Positions 48,814 to 58,241 of a stretch of DNA of 64,000 nucleotides are shown here, piece by piece. Source of the stretch: JAIBJN01 sp963842305. Lineage in GTDB: Bacteria > Actinomycetota > Thermoleophilia > Gaiellales > Gaiellaceae. The DNA lies in the NCBI GenBank assembly GCA_963842305.1, contig CAWJFW010000002.1:372001-436000 (forward strand). The letters run 5' to 3'. Each line of letters starts with the position of its first letter. The stretch's first letter is position 1. The notes under the pieces are model-generated. The model saw only the letters and a list, made by a program, of their open reading frames with translations, made no database searches and was not told the DNA's origin. The position numbers and the translations under genes are program-made.

Positions 48814-49863
48814 ATGAGCTTTTGGGGCTACTTGAGCGGGTTCGGCGGCCGGGAAATGGCCGTCGACCTGGGAACGGCGAACACCCTCGTCTACGTCCGA
48901 GGGCGTGGAATCGTGCTCTCCGAGCCCTCCGTGGTCGCCATCGACCAGCGCACGGGCGAGGTCCACGCCGTCGGCATCGAGGCGAAGCGGATGCTGGGGC
49001 GGACGCCCGGGACGATCTCCGCGATCCGTCCGCTGAAGGACGGCGTCATCGCGGACTTCGACGTGACCGAGCAGATGCTGCGGCACTTCATCCAGAAGGT
49101 GCACCACAATCGCTTCGCGCACCCGCGGGTGGTCGTCTGTGTCCCCAGCGGCGTCACGGGCGTCGAGAAGCGGGCCGTCGAGGAGGCAACGCTGTCGGCA
49201 GGGGCGCGTCAGGCGTACCTGATCGAGGAGCCGATGGCCGCGGCGATCGGTGCCGGCCTCCCGGTCTCCGAGCCGACCGGGAACATGATCGTGGACATCG
49301 GCGGCGGCACCACCGAGGTGGCCGTCATCTCGCTGGGAGGGATCGTCGTCTCGCAGTCCATCCGCGTGGGCGGAGACGAGATGGACGAGGCGATCATGGC
49401 CCACATCAAGAAGGAGTACAAGCTCCTGATCGGCCAGCAGACGGCCGAGGAGCTGAAGCTCGAGATCGGCTCCGCGTGGGAGCTGTCGCAGGAGGTCTCC
49501 GCCGAGGTGAGAGGCCGCGACATGCTCACGGGGCTTCCGAAGACCGTCGTGATCTCATCCGAGGAGACGCGGCGCGCCCTGGACGAGCCGGTCGGGCAGA
49601 TCATCGACGCGATCAAGTCGACGCTCGACAAGACGCCTCCCGAGCTGGCCGCCGACATCATGGACCGCGGGATCGTGCTGGCCGGTGGCGGAGCTCTCCT
49701 GAACGGCCTCGCCGACCGGCTCCGGGACGAAACGCAGATGCCGGTGCAGCTGGCCGAGTCGCCGCTGACCTGCGTCGCGGTCGGATCGGGCCGCAGCCTC
49801 GAGGAGTTCGAGGTCATACACCGCTCGGCAAAAGCCCGTCAGCGCAACGGTCGGCGCCGCTAG
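48814..49863 (+). CDS. mreB: Rod-shape actin homolog MreB
   Basis: 349 residues with the actin ATPase motifs: phosphate-1 VDLGTANTLVYV, phosphate-2 DIGGGTTEVAVI and the adenosine loop LAGGGALLNGLADRL. It forms membrane filaments that guide side-wall peptidoglycan synthesis. Its presence with mreC, mreD, mrdA and rodA shows a rod-shaped cell growing by lateral elongation, unlike polar-growing actinobacteria. GAGG lies 5 nt before the ATG; 91 nt separate it from maf. Confidence 0.97.
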   Translation: MSFWGYLSGFGGREMAVDLGTANTLVYVRGRGIVLSEPSVVAIDQRTGEVHAVGIEAKRMLGRTPGTISAIRPLKDGVIADFDVTEQMLRHFIQKVHHNRFAHPRVVVCVPSGVTGVEKRAVEEATLSAGARQAYLIEEPMAAAIGAGLPVSEPTGNMIVDIGGGTTEVAVISLGGIVVSQSIRVGGDEMDEAIMAHIKKEYKLLIGQQTAEELKLEIGSAWELSQEVSAEVRGRDMLTGLPKTVVISSEETRRALDEPVGQIIDAIKSTLDKTPPELAADIMDRGIVLAGGGALLNGLADRLRDETQMPVQLAESPLTCVAVGSGRSLEEFEVIHRSAKARQRNGRRR

Positions 49864-49920
49864 CAGCGCCGCGACAACCGTTCACGCGCGCCGGGCGATT
49901 CACTAGACTGATCTGTTCCC

Positions 49921-50913
49921 GTGCCTCGGCAACGAACAGCACGGCTTCCAGTGCTGGATACTCCCGTCCGGCGCGGGGACGGCCCACCTTCGCGAACGGG
50001 ACGCGCTTTTAGAGCGCGGCTCGTTGCCGCCCTGCTCGTCCTCGTGTCGCTCGCGCTGATCACCGTCTACTTCCGGGAGTCCAACGAAGGCCCGCTGCAC
50101 GCCGCGCAGCGAATCGGCGTCTCCGTGCTGATGCCGTTCGAGGTGGCGGGAGAGCGCATCGCCCGCCCGTTCCGGGACGGCTGGTCCTGGATGTCCGATC
50201 TCCTCGACGCCAAGGACGAAAACGACGATCTGCGCCGGGAGAACGAGGAGATGCGCCAGGAGCTGATCGCGGCCAGGACAGACGCGCAGGAGCTCGCGCT
50301 CCAGAGCCAGATCAGCGACTACGTCACCGGGCCCGACTTCCCCACGGACTTCGACTCGATCGTGGCTCGAGTCATCGGACGTCCGCCGTCGCCGTACCAG
50401 CAGGACGTGGTCGTGTCGGCCGGGACGGGCGACGGGATCCGGCTGAACGCGCCGGTCGTCGACGCGGAGGGGAGCCTCGTCGGCAAGGTCACCGACGCCA
50501 CCGACTCGACCGCAAAGATCACCCTGATCACCGATCAGTCGAGCGCGGTCTCGGCCGTCGTGCTCGAGACCGAGGCATCCGGCGTGGTCAAGCACGGGGC
50601 GAGCTCGTCCACGCTGATCCTCGATCGAGTCGAGAAGGACGAGACGGCCGAGGAGGGGAACACCGTCATCACCGCCGGCTGGACGACGGAGCGGTTCGAG
50701 TCGCTCTTCCCGCGCGGCATCCCGATCGGGGTGGTCGAGTCCGTCGGCCAGCAGGACGTGGACCTGTTCAAGCGCATCCAGATCGCCCCGCTCGCCGATT
50801 TCGACTCGCTCTCGGCCGTGATCGTGCTGATCGAGAAGCCTCAGCCGGTCGAGCCACAGGAGAAGGCGACCGGCCCCGGGAAGCCGGATCAAGGGAAGAA
50901 GAAGCGGCCATGA
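49921..50913 (+). CDS. mreC: Rod-shape-determining protein MreC
   Basis: 330 residues: a basic cytoplasmic tail, one membrane helix (ARLVAALLVLVSLALITVYF), a coiled coil (DENDDLRRENEEMRQELIAA) and the paired beta-barrel domain (RPPSPYQQDVVVSAGTGDG, then TAGWTTERFESLFPRGIPIG). A Lys/Pro-rich tail closes it. It activates PBP2-RodA in the periplasm-like space. The GTG start is 11 nt after TAGACT. The stop overlaps the mreD ATG. Confidence 0.94.
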   Translation: MPRQRTARLPVLDTPVRRGDGPPSRTGRAFRARLVAALLVLVSLALITVYFRESNEGPLHAAQRIGVSVLMPFEVAGERIARPFRDGWSWMSDLLDAKDENDDLRRENEEMRQELIAARTDAQELALQSQISDYVTGPDFPTDFDSIVARVIGRPPSPYQQDVVVSAGTGDGIRLNAPVVDAEGSLVGKVTDATDSTAKITLITDQSSAVSAVVLETEASGVVKHGASSSTLILDRVEKDETAEEGNTVITAGWTTERFESLFPRGIPIGVVESVGQQDVDLFKRIQIAPLADFDSLSAVIVLIEKPQPVEPQEKATGPGKPDQGKKKRP

Positions 50914-51431
50914 TCGGTCTCGACCCGCTCAAGGCCACCGGCCTCGTGCTGCTCGCCGCGATCGTCCAGGTATCGCTCGCCGAATGGATCGAGATCGGCG
51001 AGGCCCACCCCGACCTCGTCCTCGTCACGCTCGTGGCGGTGTCGCTGCTTCGTGGGCCGACCTATGGCGCCGTCCTCGGCTTCGTCGCCGGCCTCGTGCT
51101 CGACACGGCGTCGTTCGGCACCTTCGGCCTCACCTCGCTTCTCCTCACCGTGATCGGTTACGGGACCGGGCGCTTCGGCGAGGCGACGACCCGCGCGTCG
51201 GTGCATCCGCTCCTGATCGCGGTGATGCTGGCCACCGCGGGGTATTCGCTCGGCTCGGCCGTTCTCCACTTCATGCTGGGCGTCTCGATCCCCGCCTCTC
51301 AACTCTTCCTGGCGCTCCTTCTCCCGGCGCTGGCGTTCAACCTGATCCTCGCCTACCCGCTCTATGCGCTCTGCGCGAGGATCCTTCCGCCCAGGCTCGT
51401 CATTCGCCGCGAGGTGAATCCGGCTGTCTAG
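50910..51431 (+). CDS. mreD: Rod-shape-determining protein MreD
   Basis: 173 residues with five or six hydrophobic segments and the family pattern EAHPDLVLVTLVAVSLLRGP, then GFVAGLVLDTASFGTFG. It is the integral membrane partner of MreC and RodA. The ATG overlaps the mreC stop (ATGA). Its end overlaps the region from which the PBP2 N-terminus may begin. Confidence 0.92.
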   Translation: MIGLDPLKATGLVLLAAIVQVSLAEWIEIGEAHPDLVLVTLVAVSLLRGPTYGAVLGFVAGLVLDTASFGTFGLTSLLLTVIGYGTGRFGEATTRASVHPLLIAVMLATAGYSLGSAVLHFMLGVSIPASQLFLALLLPALAFNLILAYPLYALCARILPPRLVIRREVNPAV

Positions 51432-51510
51432 CAGCGTCAACGAGCCCGGACGGCCCGGGTTCCTCCCGCGCGACCCGCGGATCGAGGAGCCGTACCGCTT
51501 TAGCCCGCAG

Positions 51511-53406
51511 ATGGCCCTGCGGGTGGCGATCCTCAGCGTGCTCGCCGTGGTCGTCTTCTGCGCGCTCTTCTTCCGCCTCTGGGCGCTGCAGGTGATCTCG
51601 GGCGAGCGCTACCTCGAGAACGCGAACAACAACCAGATTCGCAGCTTCGGCGTCATCGCACCGCGTGGCTCGATCCTCGACCGCGACGGCGACGTCCTCG
51701 TCTCCAACAAGGCCGGGACGCTCGTGCAGATCTGGCCCGCCGCGCTCGAGAATATCCCCGCTCAGCAGCAGGAACGGATGCTCCGCCGACTGTCCACCCT
51801 CCTTGGGCTGAACGTGGCCGCAGTCCGCGACCGGGTAGAGGAGCGGCTGGCGGACGACCCGCTGACCCCGGTGACGATCGACACCACGGTGGACGAGCGC
51901 AAGACCGCCTACCTGATGGAGCACCAGGGCGAGTTTCCCGGCGTCCAGATCAGCGAGACGTACCTTCGCAACTACGACCAGGGCGTCTTGGCGTCCCAGA
52001 TCCTCGGCTACGTCAGCGAGATCGGCCCCGAACAGCTCGAGGCCAAGGCCGACCAGGGCTATCGGGCCGGCGACCGCATCGGGCAGACGGGGATCGAGGC
52101 CGCCTACGACACCTACCTCCGAGGCGTGCGCGGCGAGGGGCGCGTCCTCGTCGACGCTCTCGGGCGGATCACCAGCGAGCGCGAGTTCAGTCAGATGCCG
52201 GAGGCGGGCGACAACATCCGCCTCACGATCGACGCGGATCTCCAGCGCACCGCCGAGGACGCGCTCGCCTACGGCGTCCGTCTGGCGCACGACCAGGGCG
52301 AATGGGCTGCGAACGGCGGGGCGCTCGTGGCCATGGACGTGAATTCCGGCGAGATCCTCGCGCTCGCCTCCAACCCGACGTTCGACCCCGACGTCTACGT
52401 CGGCCGAGTCGAGGAGAAGGATCTCCAGCGGCTGGCCTCCAAGAACGCGAACCTCCCGACCATGAATCGCGCCGTCGCGGGCGCGTATCCGCCCGGCTCG
52501 ACGTTCAAGCCGTTCGTCGCGCTGGCCGCCATGGAGTCGGGTCTGCTCCGCTCGGACGAGGTGATCCAGTGCACCGGCGAAGAGGTGATCGACGGTCAGA
52601 CGTTCTCGAACTGGGATCCGTACAAGAACGAGCCGATGACCGTCTCGACGGCGCTGGCAAACTCGTGCGACACCTTCTTCTACAACGTCGGCGTGCGCTT
52701 CTACCAGCGAAAGGACTCACCGCTCCAGCGCTGGTCGCGGAGCATGGGATTCGGCAGCGGAACCGGTATCGACGTCGGACCGGAGGCCCCGGGGCTCGTG
52801 CCCACGCCCGCCTGGCGCCGGCGGACGTTCAAGACGGAGATCGACAAGCTCTGGACGAGCGGCGACTCCGTCCAGCTCGCCATCGGCCAGGGCGACCTCC
52901 TCGTCAGCCCGCTGCAGATGACCCGGGGGTACTCGATGATCGCCAACGGCGGCAAGCTCGTCGAGCCGCACCTCGTCAAGAGCGTCGAGGAGCCGCGTGC
53001 GGAGGGCGAGCCGCCCGTCGTGCTGCGGCCGTACACGGCGAAGCCCGCCCGTGAGATCGGCCTCGACCCGAACACCCTGCAGGTCGTCCAGGGCGCGCTC
53101 TTCGACGCGACGCACGCGAGCTACGGCACCTCCCAGCACGTCTTCGGTGGCTTCCCGGTGCCGATCGCGGGCAAGACCGGCACGGCCGAGAAGTTCGTCA
53201 AGCTCCCCGGCTTCTCCGGTCTCCGCGACCAGTCCTGGTGGTGCGGGTACGGGCCGTACCAGAAGCCCGAGATCGCCGTCTGCGCCCTCATCGAGAACGG
53301 CGGCCACGGCGGCACGGCAGCCGCCCCCGTCGCCCTGAAGGTCTTCGAGAAGTACTTCAACGTCGAGCCCGGCACCTACACGGCCGTGATCCAGCAGAGC
53401 GACTAA
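51511..53406 (+). CDS. mrdA: Penicillin-binding protein 2 (elongasome transpeptidase)
   Basis: 631 residues from this ATG: a membrane anchor (LRVAILSVLAVVVFCALFF), a dimerisation/pedestal domain (GDVLVSNKAGTLVQIW) and the transpeptidase domain. Active-site motifs are S330-T-F-K333 (PPGSTFKPF), S385-C-D and K555-T-G (AGKTGTAEKF). It cross-links side-wall peptidoglycan together with RodA. In-frame sequence continues 29 codons upstream (SSSVNEPGRPGFLPRDPRIE) to a CTG at 51424 that overlaps the mreD stop. The true start may therefore be that CTG, giving a cytoplasmic tail. Confidence 0.95.
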   Translation: MALRVAILSVLAVVVFCALFFRLWALQVISGERYLENANNNQIRSFGVIAPRGSILDRDGDVLVSNKAGTLVQIWPAALENIPAQQQERMLRRLSTLLGLNVAAVRDRVEERLADDPLTPVTIDTTVDERKTAYLMEHQGEFPGVQISETYLRNYDQGVLASQILGYVSEIGPEQLEAKADQGYRAGDRIGQTGIEAAYDTYLRGVRGEGRVLVDALGRITSEREFSQMPEAGDNIRLTIDADLQRTAEDALAYGVRLAHDQGEWAANGGALVAMDVNSGEILALASNPTFDPDVYVGRVEEKDLQRLASKNANLPTMNRAVAGAYPPGSTFKPFVALAAMESGLLRSDEVIQCTGEEVIDGQTFSNWDPYKNEPMTVSTALANSCDTFFYNVGVRFYQRKDSPLQRWSRSMGFGSGTGIDVGPEAPGLVPTPAWRRRTFKTEIDKLWTSGDSVQLAIGQGDLLVSPLQMTRGYSMIANGGKLVEPHLVKSVEEPRAEGEPPVVLRPYTAKPAREIGLDPNTLQVVQGALFDATHASYGTSQHVFGGFPVPIAGKTGTAEKFVKLPGFSGLRDQSWWCGYGPYQKPEIAVCALIENGGHGGTAAAPVALKVFEKYFNVEPGTYTAVIQQSD

Positions 53407-53456
53407 GTGCCTCTCCCGGCAATACACCCCGCGCAGCATCACCAGGAGAAGCACTG

Positions 53457-54641
53457 ATGGCCACTCGAGTCACGCGTGTTCAGCAGCCGACCCGCGTCCA
53501 GGCCGCCGCCTGGGAGCTCGGTGCCTTCCTTCGCCACGTCGACTACCTGCTGCTCCTCGCGACCGGCGGCCTGCTGGCGTACGGGCTCTGGGTGCTGGAG
53601 TCGGTGACGGAGAACGACGTGCCCGGCGATCCCGGCTACTACGTCTTCCGGCAAATCATCTACGTCGCCGTCGGCGTGGTGCTCCTGGCGGCGGCGGCGC
53701 TCGTCGATCCGAACTCCTACCGGCGCGTGCGTTGGCCTCTCTACGGGCTCTCCCTCGTGCTGCTCGTGGCGGTCTTCGTGCTCGCCGAGGAACTGCGCGG
53801 CTCGAAGCGCTGGATCCAGATCGGCTTCTTCAACTTCCAGCCGTCCGAGCTCGGGAAGATCGCCCTCATCATCGTGCTGGCGGGCTTCGTGGCGGAGCGC
53901 CGACAACGCATCCGCGAATGGGGGACGACCCTGGGGATCATCGGCATCGCGGCGCCGCTCATGGTGCTCGTCTTCAAGGAGCCGGACTTCGGGACGACGC
54001 TGATCTACGGTGCCGTCGCGATCGGGGCGCTGTTCTTCGGCGGAACCCCGTGGAGGCACCTGGCGGTGCTCGCGGTGCTCGCCGCCCTGGTCGCCGGCGC
54101 GCTTCTCTGGTTCCTTCCCTCGGCCGGGATCGAAGTGCTCGAGCCCTACCAGCGCGAGCGCCTCGTGGGGTTCGTCGATCCCGATGTCGACCCGAGCGGC
54201 TCGACCTACAACGTCAACCAGTCGATCACGGCCGTCGGCTCCGGCGGTGTCGACGGCCGCGGCGAGGCCCACGCGACGCAGACCAAGTTCAACTACCTCC
54301 CCGAGCACTCGACGGACTTCATCTTCTCCTCGCTCGCGGAGCAGCGAGGCTTTGTCGGGGCAGCGATCCTGCTCCTGCTCTTCGCGGTCATCATCTGGCG
54401 CGGCACCAAGATCGTCGCCGTGGCGAGGGACCTCTACTCGGCGATCCTGGCCGGGACGGTCGTCTTCGCCCTCCTCATCCAGCTCTTCATCAACGTCGGC
54501 ATGACGATCGGAATCGCGCCCGTGACAGGCATCCCGCTCCCGCTCGTCTCCTACGGCGGAAGCTCGCTGCTCACCACGCTCTTCCTGATCGGCATGCTCG
54601 AGGCCGTCCACATCCGCGGCCGACTGGCGGGCCCGCGCTAG
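53457..54641 (+). CDS. rodA: RodA, SEDS peptidoglycan glycosyltransferase
   Basis: 394 residues with ten membrane helices. SEDS features are SKRWIQIGFFNFQPSELGK, FKEPDFGTTLIYGAV, the large external loop with ERLVGFVDPDVDPSGSTYN, and PVTGIPLPLVSYGGSSLL. The catalytic Asp region is STDFIFSSLAEQRGF. It polymerises glycan strands for elongation, working with PBP2 encoded just before it. AGGAGAA lies 8 nt before the ATG at 53457. Last of the canonical shape genes. Confidence 0.95.
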   Translation: MATRVTRVQQPTRVQAAAWELGAFLRHVDYLLLLATGGLLAYGLWVLESVTENDVPGDPGYYVFRQIIYVAVGVVLLAAAALVDPNSYRRVRWPLYGLSLVLLVAVFVLAEELRGSKRWIQIGFFNFQPSELGKIALIIVLAGFVAERRQRIREWGTTLGIIGIAAPLMVLVFKEPDFGTTLIYGAVAIGALFFGGTPWRHLAVLAVLAALVAGALLWFLPSAGIEVLEPYQRERLVGFVDPDVDPSGSTYNVNQSITAVGSGGVDGRGEAHATQTKFNYLPEHSTDFIFSSLAEQRGFVGAAILLLLFAVIIWRGTKIVAVARDLYSAILAGTVVFALLIQLFINVGMTIGIAPVTGIPLPLVSYGGSSLLTTLFLIGMLEAVHIRGRLAGPR

Positions 54642-55490
54642 GTGCCCAAGCTGCCGCTCAGCCCCACGTCGGTGTGGGGCGTCGTGAAGGAAATGCGGGC
54701 CTCGGACGAGGACCTGCGCCCGCTGCTTGTCGGAGGCGTCCCCGAACACGCGGCGGCGATCATCGCCGCCTTCGCCGACGGCGCCGACCGGGAGGCGCTG
54801 CGGGACGTCTCGGGCCGCTCGCCGTCCGCCTACGACCTCGAAGGCGCCAACGTCCTGGTTCTCGCGGTCGCGGGCACCGCTCCGAGCAAGGAGGACGAGC
54901 AGACCCTGCAGCTCGCCGCGCGAAAGCGGGTAGGGATCGTCTGCGTGCTCTTCGGGACAGCGGACGGGGAGTCGCACAGCGTGCCGCACGTCCTCGACAC
55001 GGACGTGATCCTCGTCGCGCCTGGTGACCGGCTCCCGGCCGAGCGGATCGCCGAGCGGATCGCAGACCGAGCGGGGGATGGATCGCATCATCTGGCCGCC
55101 CGGATCCCGGCGCTCCGCCCGCCCGTGGTGGAGGCGATCATCAAGCACTTCTCCCTCCAGAACGGCGTCCTCGGCGTGGCGATCTTCATCCCCGGTGCGG
55201 ACTTCCCGGTGCTGACGCTGAACCAGATCCGAATGGTGCTGCGCATCGCCACCGCGCATGGCGAGAAGCTCGACCGGGAACGGGCATTCGAGATCCTCTC
55301 GGTCGTCGCCGCAGGTCTGGGGTTCCGGACGCTCGCACGCCACCTCATCGGGGTCGTGCCCGGCCTCGGCTGGGCCGTCAAGGGCGGAGTGGCGTACACC
55401 GCCACGCTCGCCGTCGGCGAGGCCGCCGCCGCCTACTTTGCAGCGGGTGGCACGAAGGCCATCGAGCGGTCCGTCCGGTCCTGGTCCTAG
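54642..55490 (+). CDS. DUF697/EcsC-like protein following rodA
   Basis: 282 residues. The N-terminal half has a GTPase-like Rossmann flavour (LLVGGVPEHAAAII, ANVLVLAVAGTAP) but no complete P-loop. The C-terminal half carries two hydrophobic helices in a DUF697-like arrangement (EILSVVAAGLGFRTLARHLIG, then VPGLGWAVKGGVAYTATLAV). Such proteins are attached to the cytoplasmic side of the membrane and often travel with small GTPases. The GTG starts directly after the rodA stop. A role in the elongasome is possible by position only. Confidence 0.78.
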   Translation: MPKLPLSPTSVWGVVKEMRASDEDLRPLLVGGVPEHAAAIIAAFADGADREALRDVSGRSPSAYDLEGANVLVLAVAGTAPSKEDEQTLQLAARKRVGIVCVLFGTADGESHSVPHVLDTDVILVAPGDRLPAERIAERIADRAGDGSHHLAARIPALRPPVVEAIIKHFSLQNGVLGVAIFIPGADFPVLTLNQIRMVLRIATAHGEKLDRERAFEILSVVAAGLGFRTLARHLIGVVPGLGWAVKGGVAYTATLAVGEAAAAYFAAGGTKAIERSVRSWS

Positions 55491-55501
55491 CCTTCTGGCG
55501 C

Positions 55502-55696
55502 ATGGAGAGGGAAGAACGCCATGAGGCACTCCTGATCGAGGAGGCCGACGCCTGGTTCGAGTACCTCGAGGCGACTCAGGCCGAGTCCGAGACGGGGCGT
55601 TACGACGAGGTCGAGCCGTGGGCCTGGGCCCGTCTCAACCAGCGTTTGCGCGCCGTTGAGCGAAAGCGGACCGGGCTTCGCCCGGCTGCCGCCTAG
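55502..55696 (+). CDS. Small acidic/aromatic protein, 64 aa
   Basis: MEREERHEALLIEEADAWFE, then YLEATQAESETGRYDEVEPW and AWARLNQRLRAVERKRTG. Predicted to be a helical, soluble protein with several Trp and a basic end. It lies 11 nt after the previous stop and before the rng leader. No family is recognised, but the composition is protein-like and codon use matches its neighbours. Confidence 0.6.
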   Translation: MEREERHEALLIEEADAWFEYLEATQAESETGRYDEVEPWAWARLNQRLRAVERKRTGLRPAAA

Positions 55697-55860
55697 GATC
55701 TCGCTGCTATCCTGAGAACAGATGCGCGCGGAGAATCCAGCCCTCTGGGCAGACAAGCTCCGGCGCGAAAACGGTATGAGATTTGTGGCAGACACCCTGC
55801 GGCTTGGCGCGCCTTTCAACGGCGCCGAGCGCGGCGTGCGCCCGAAAGGAGTCCACGAAC

Positions 55861-58200
55861 GTGACTTGGTTTCGCAGGAAGAAGCGCGGGGAGGAGGCGC
55901 CCGTCGAGGCGGCCGCTCCCGAGGCGCCCGAGCGAGAGGAGCCGGCCCGGCAAGACACCGCTGAGGCCGAACGAAAGCCGGCGCGCCGGCGCCGCGGAAG
56001 CCGCGGCGGGCGTGGCCGCAAGAAGAAGGCCGAGACGCCCGCCGTCGAGGCCGAGGCGCAGGCTGCGCCCCCGAAGGCAAAGCAAACGCCGAGGCCGAAG
56101 AAGGCTGCAAGCGGCGGACGGGGCAAGGCGCAGGACGAGGCGAAGCGCGAGCGCAGGCGCGCGCCCGCCCGCAAGCCGACCCAGCCTCCGAGGGTCGCGC
56201 TGCCGGACGTCTCCAAGGAGATCCTGATCTCCGTCGAGGTGCTCGAGCAGACGGTTGCGGTGCTCGAGGACGGCAAGGTCGTCGAGGTCTACCTCGAACG
56301 TCCCTCGCACCGCTCGATCGCCGGAAACATCTACAAGGGTGTCGTCGACAACGTCCTCCCCGGAATGGAGGCGTCCTTCGTCGACGTCGGCCTCGACCGC
56401 AACGGCTTCCTGTACGTGGACGAGATCGTCGTCCCCGAGCTGGAGGGGAAGCGGCACGGCAAGCGCATTCAGGAGCTCATCTCGCGGGGCCAGGAGGTCC
56501 TCGTCCAGGCGGTGAAGGATCCGATGGGGACGAAGGGCGCCCGTCTCACGACGGAGATCTCGCTGCCCGGGCGCTTCCTGGTCTACACACCCTACGGCGA
56601 CGGGATCGGCGTCTCCCGAAGGCTCGAGGACGAGGAGCGCGACCGTCTGAAGGCGATCTGCAAGGGCCTCGAGCTCCCCGAGGGCGGCCTTATCGTCCGC
56701 ACCGCCGCCGAGGGCGCGTCCGAGGAGGAGCTGTCGGGCGACCTCAAGTTGCTCCTGAAGCTCTGGGCGACCGTCCGCGGACGGGCGGCCCGCGCACAGG
56801 CTCCCACCCTCGTCTACAACGAGGCCGAGCTCCCGCTCCGGATCGTCCGGGATCTCTTCATCCGCGACTTCAAGCGCGTCGTCGTCGATCACGACCGGAC
56901 GCACCGCAAGATCGTCGCCTACCTGAAGCGCACCTCGCCGGAGCTCGCCGCCCGTGTCGAGCTCCACAGCGGCAAGGAGCCGCTGCTCGAGAAGTCGGGC
57001 GTGCTCGAGGCCGTCAACTCGACCCTCTCGCGTCGGGTCGACCTTCCCTCGGGCGGGTACCTCGTCTTCGACTACGCGGAGGCGTTCACCGTCATCGACG
57101 TCAACACGGGCCGGTTCGTCGGCGGGCGCGGAAAGTCGTCGAACGCAAGGCTCGAGGACACGATCACGAAGAACAACCTCGAGGCGGTCACCGAGGTCGT
57201 GCGTCAGCTCCGCCTGCGCGACATCGGAGGGATCATCGTCATCGACTTCATCGACATGGCGAACCCGAAGAACCGCCAGCTCGTGGAGGCGGCTCTCGAT
57301 GCGGAGCTCGCCCGCGACCGGACGAAGACCTACGTCGTCGAGATCTCGCCGCTCGGGCTCGTCGAGATGACCCGGCAGAACGTCACCGACGGCCCGCGCG
57401 AGATCCTCACGGACAAGTGCCCGACCTGCGAGGCGACCGGAGTCGTCGTCTCGGCCGAGTCGCGGGCGGTCGAGGCGGAGCGGAAGCTTCGCGCGCACGT
57501 AGGCAAGTCGAAGGCCGAGGCCTTCCTCGTCGAGCTTCACTCCGACGTGGCGGCGATCCTGACCGGCCCGGACGACGAACGTCTTGACGAGCTGGAGAAG
57601 GAAACCGGCAAGCGCTTCGCCTTCAAGACCAAGAAGTCGTTCCGGCTCGACCGCTTCGCCGTGCTGACCGAGGGCAAGGCCTCCCAGATCGAGGGCCTGA
57701 CCGCGAAGGACGAGGACCGGGGGAAGGCTGCCGCCAAGGCGAGCCGTGGCCGCAAGCCGGAGCCCGTCGCCGTCGCAGCCTTGGACGAGACGTTGCTCGA
57801 GGATGATCCGCAGGCGATGCCGGAGTCGGACTCGAACGGCGAGCAGCCGGGCGCCGACGACGAGCAGCCGGGCGCCGACGGCGACCAGCCGCCCGAGAAG
57901 CCGAAGAAGAAGACGCGCCGCGGGTCGCGGGGCGGGCGCGGGCGCAAGAAGAAGGCACCCGTCGTCGCCGACGATGGGACGACAGCGGACGGCGGGGCAA
58001 CGGCACCCGTGGAGGTCGAGGCGGTGGCCGAGATCCAGGAGCCGAGCGCGAACGGCGACGCGCCGGCTGAGGAGAAGCCGAAGAAGAAGACCCGGCGGGG
58101 CAGCCGTGGCGGGCGCCGGCGGAAGAAGAAGCCTGCGGGCGACACGGCGGCGGCAGACACGCCCGCCGAGCCGATTGCGACGCTGGAGGACGCTGGCTAG
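55861..58200 (+). CDS. rng: Ribonuclease E/G with basic repeat arms
   Basis: 779 residues. The catalytic core spans about 120-620: S1 domain (NIYKGVVDNVLPGMEASFVD), catalytic Asp D413 (FTVIDVNTG) and D462 (IIVIDFIDM), and the Zn-link C520/C523 in DKCPTCEATG. It processes rRNA and decays mRNA. The N-terminal and C-terminal arms are low-complexity and carry three copies of RRGSRGGRGRKKK-like motifs, likely RNA- or degradosome-binding. The GTG follows AAAGGAG by 9 nt. A TATCCT box at 55708-55713 would give a leader of about 140 nt, a place where RNase E-type genes often self-regulate. Confidence 0.94.
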   Translation: MTWFRRKKRGEEAPVEAAAPEAPEREEPARQDTAEAERKPARRRRGSRGGRGRKKKAETPAVEAEAQAAPPKAKQTPRPKKAASGGRGKAQDEAKRERRRAPARKPTQPPRVALPDVSKEILISVEVLEQTVAVLEDGKVVEVYLERPSHRSIAGNIYKGVVDNVLPGMEASFVDVGLDRNGFLYVDEIVVPELEGKRHGKRIQELISRGQEVLVQAVKDPMGTKGARLTTEISLPGRFLVYTPYGDGIGVSRRLEDEERDRLKAICKGLELPEGGLIVRTAAEGASEEELSGDLKLLLKLWATVRGRAARAQAPTLVYNEAELPLRIVRDLFIRDFKRVVVDHDRTHRKIVAYLKRTSPELAARVELHSGKEPLLEKSGVLEAVNSTLSRRVDLPSGGYLVFDYAEAFTVIDVNTGRFVGGRGKSSNARLEDTITKNNLEAVTEVVRQLRLRDIGGIIVIDFIDMANPKNRQLVEAALDAELARDRTKTYVVEISPLGLVEMTRQNVTDGPREILTDKCPTCEATGVVVSAESRAVEAERKLRAHVGKSKAEAFLVELHSDVAAILTGPDDERLDELEKETGKRFAFKTKKSFRLDRFAVLTEGKASQIEGLTAKDEDRGKAAAKASRGRKPEPVAVAALDETLLEDDPQAMPESDSNGEQPGADDEQPGADGDQPPEKPKKKTRRGSRGGRGRKKKAPVVADDGTTADGGATAPVEVEAVAEIQEPSANGDAPAEEKPKKKTRRGSRGGRRRKKKPAGDTAAADTPAEPIATLEDAG

Positions 58201-58241
58201 ACTGTCGGTCGCAGCGGGCCCCGCCCGCTCGTTTCCTGTCT

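Noticed and set aside
55722..55964. 80-codon frame overlapping the start of the RNase E/G gene
   Set aside because: It has a -10 box before its ATG, but its C-terminal half is only the shifted basic arm of RNase E/G. It is more likely the untranslated leader.
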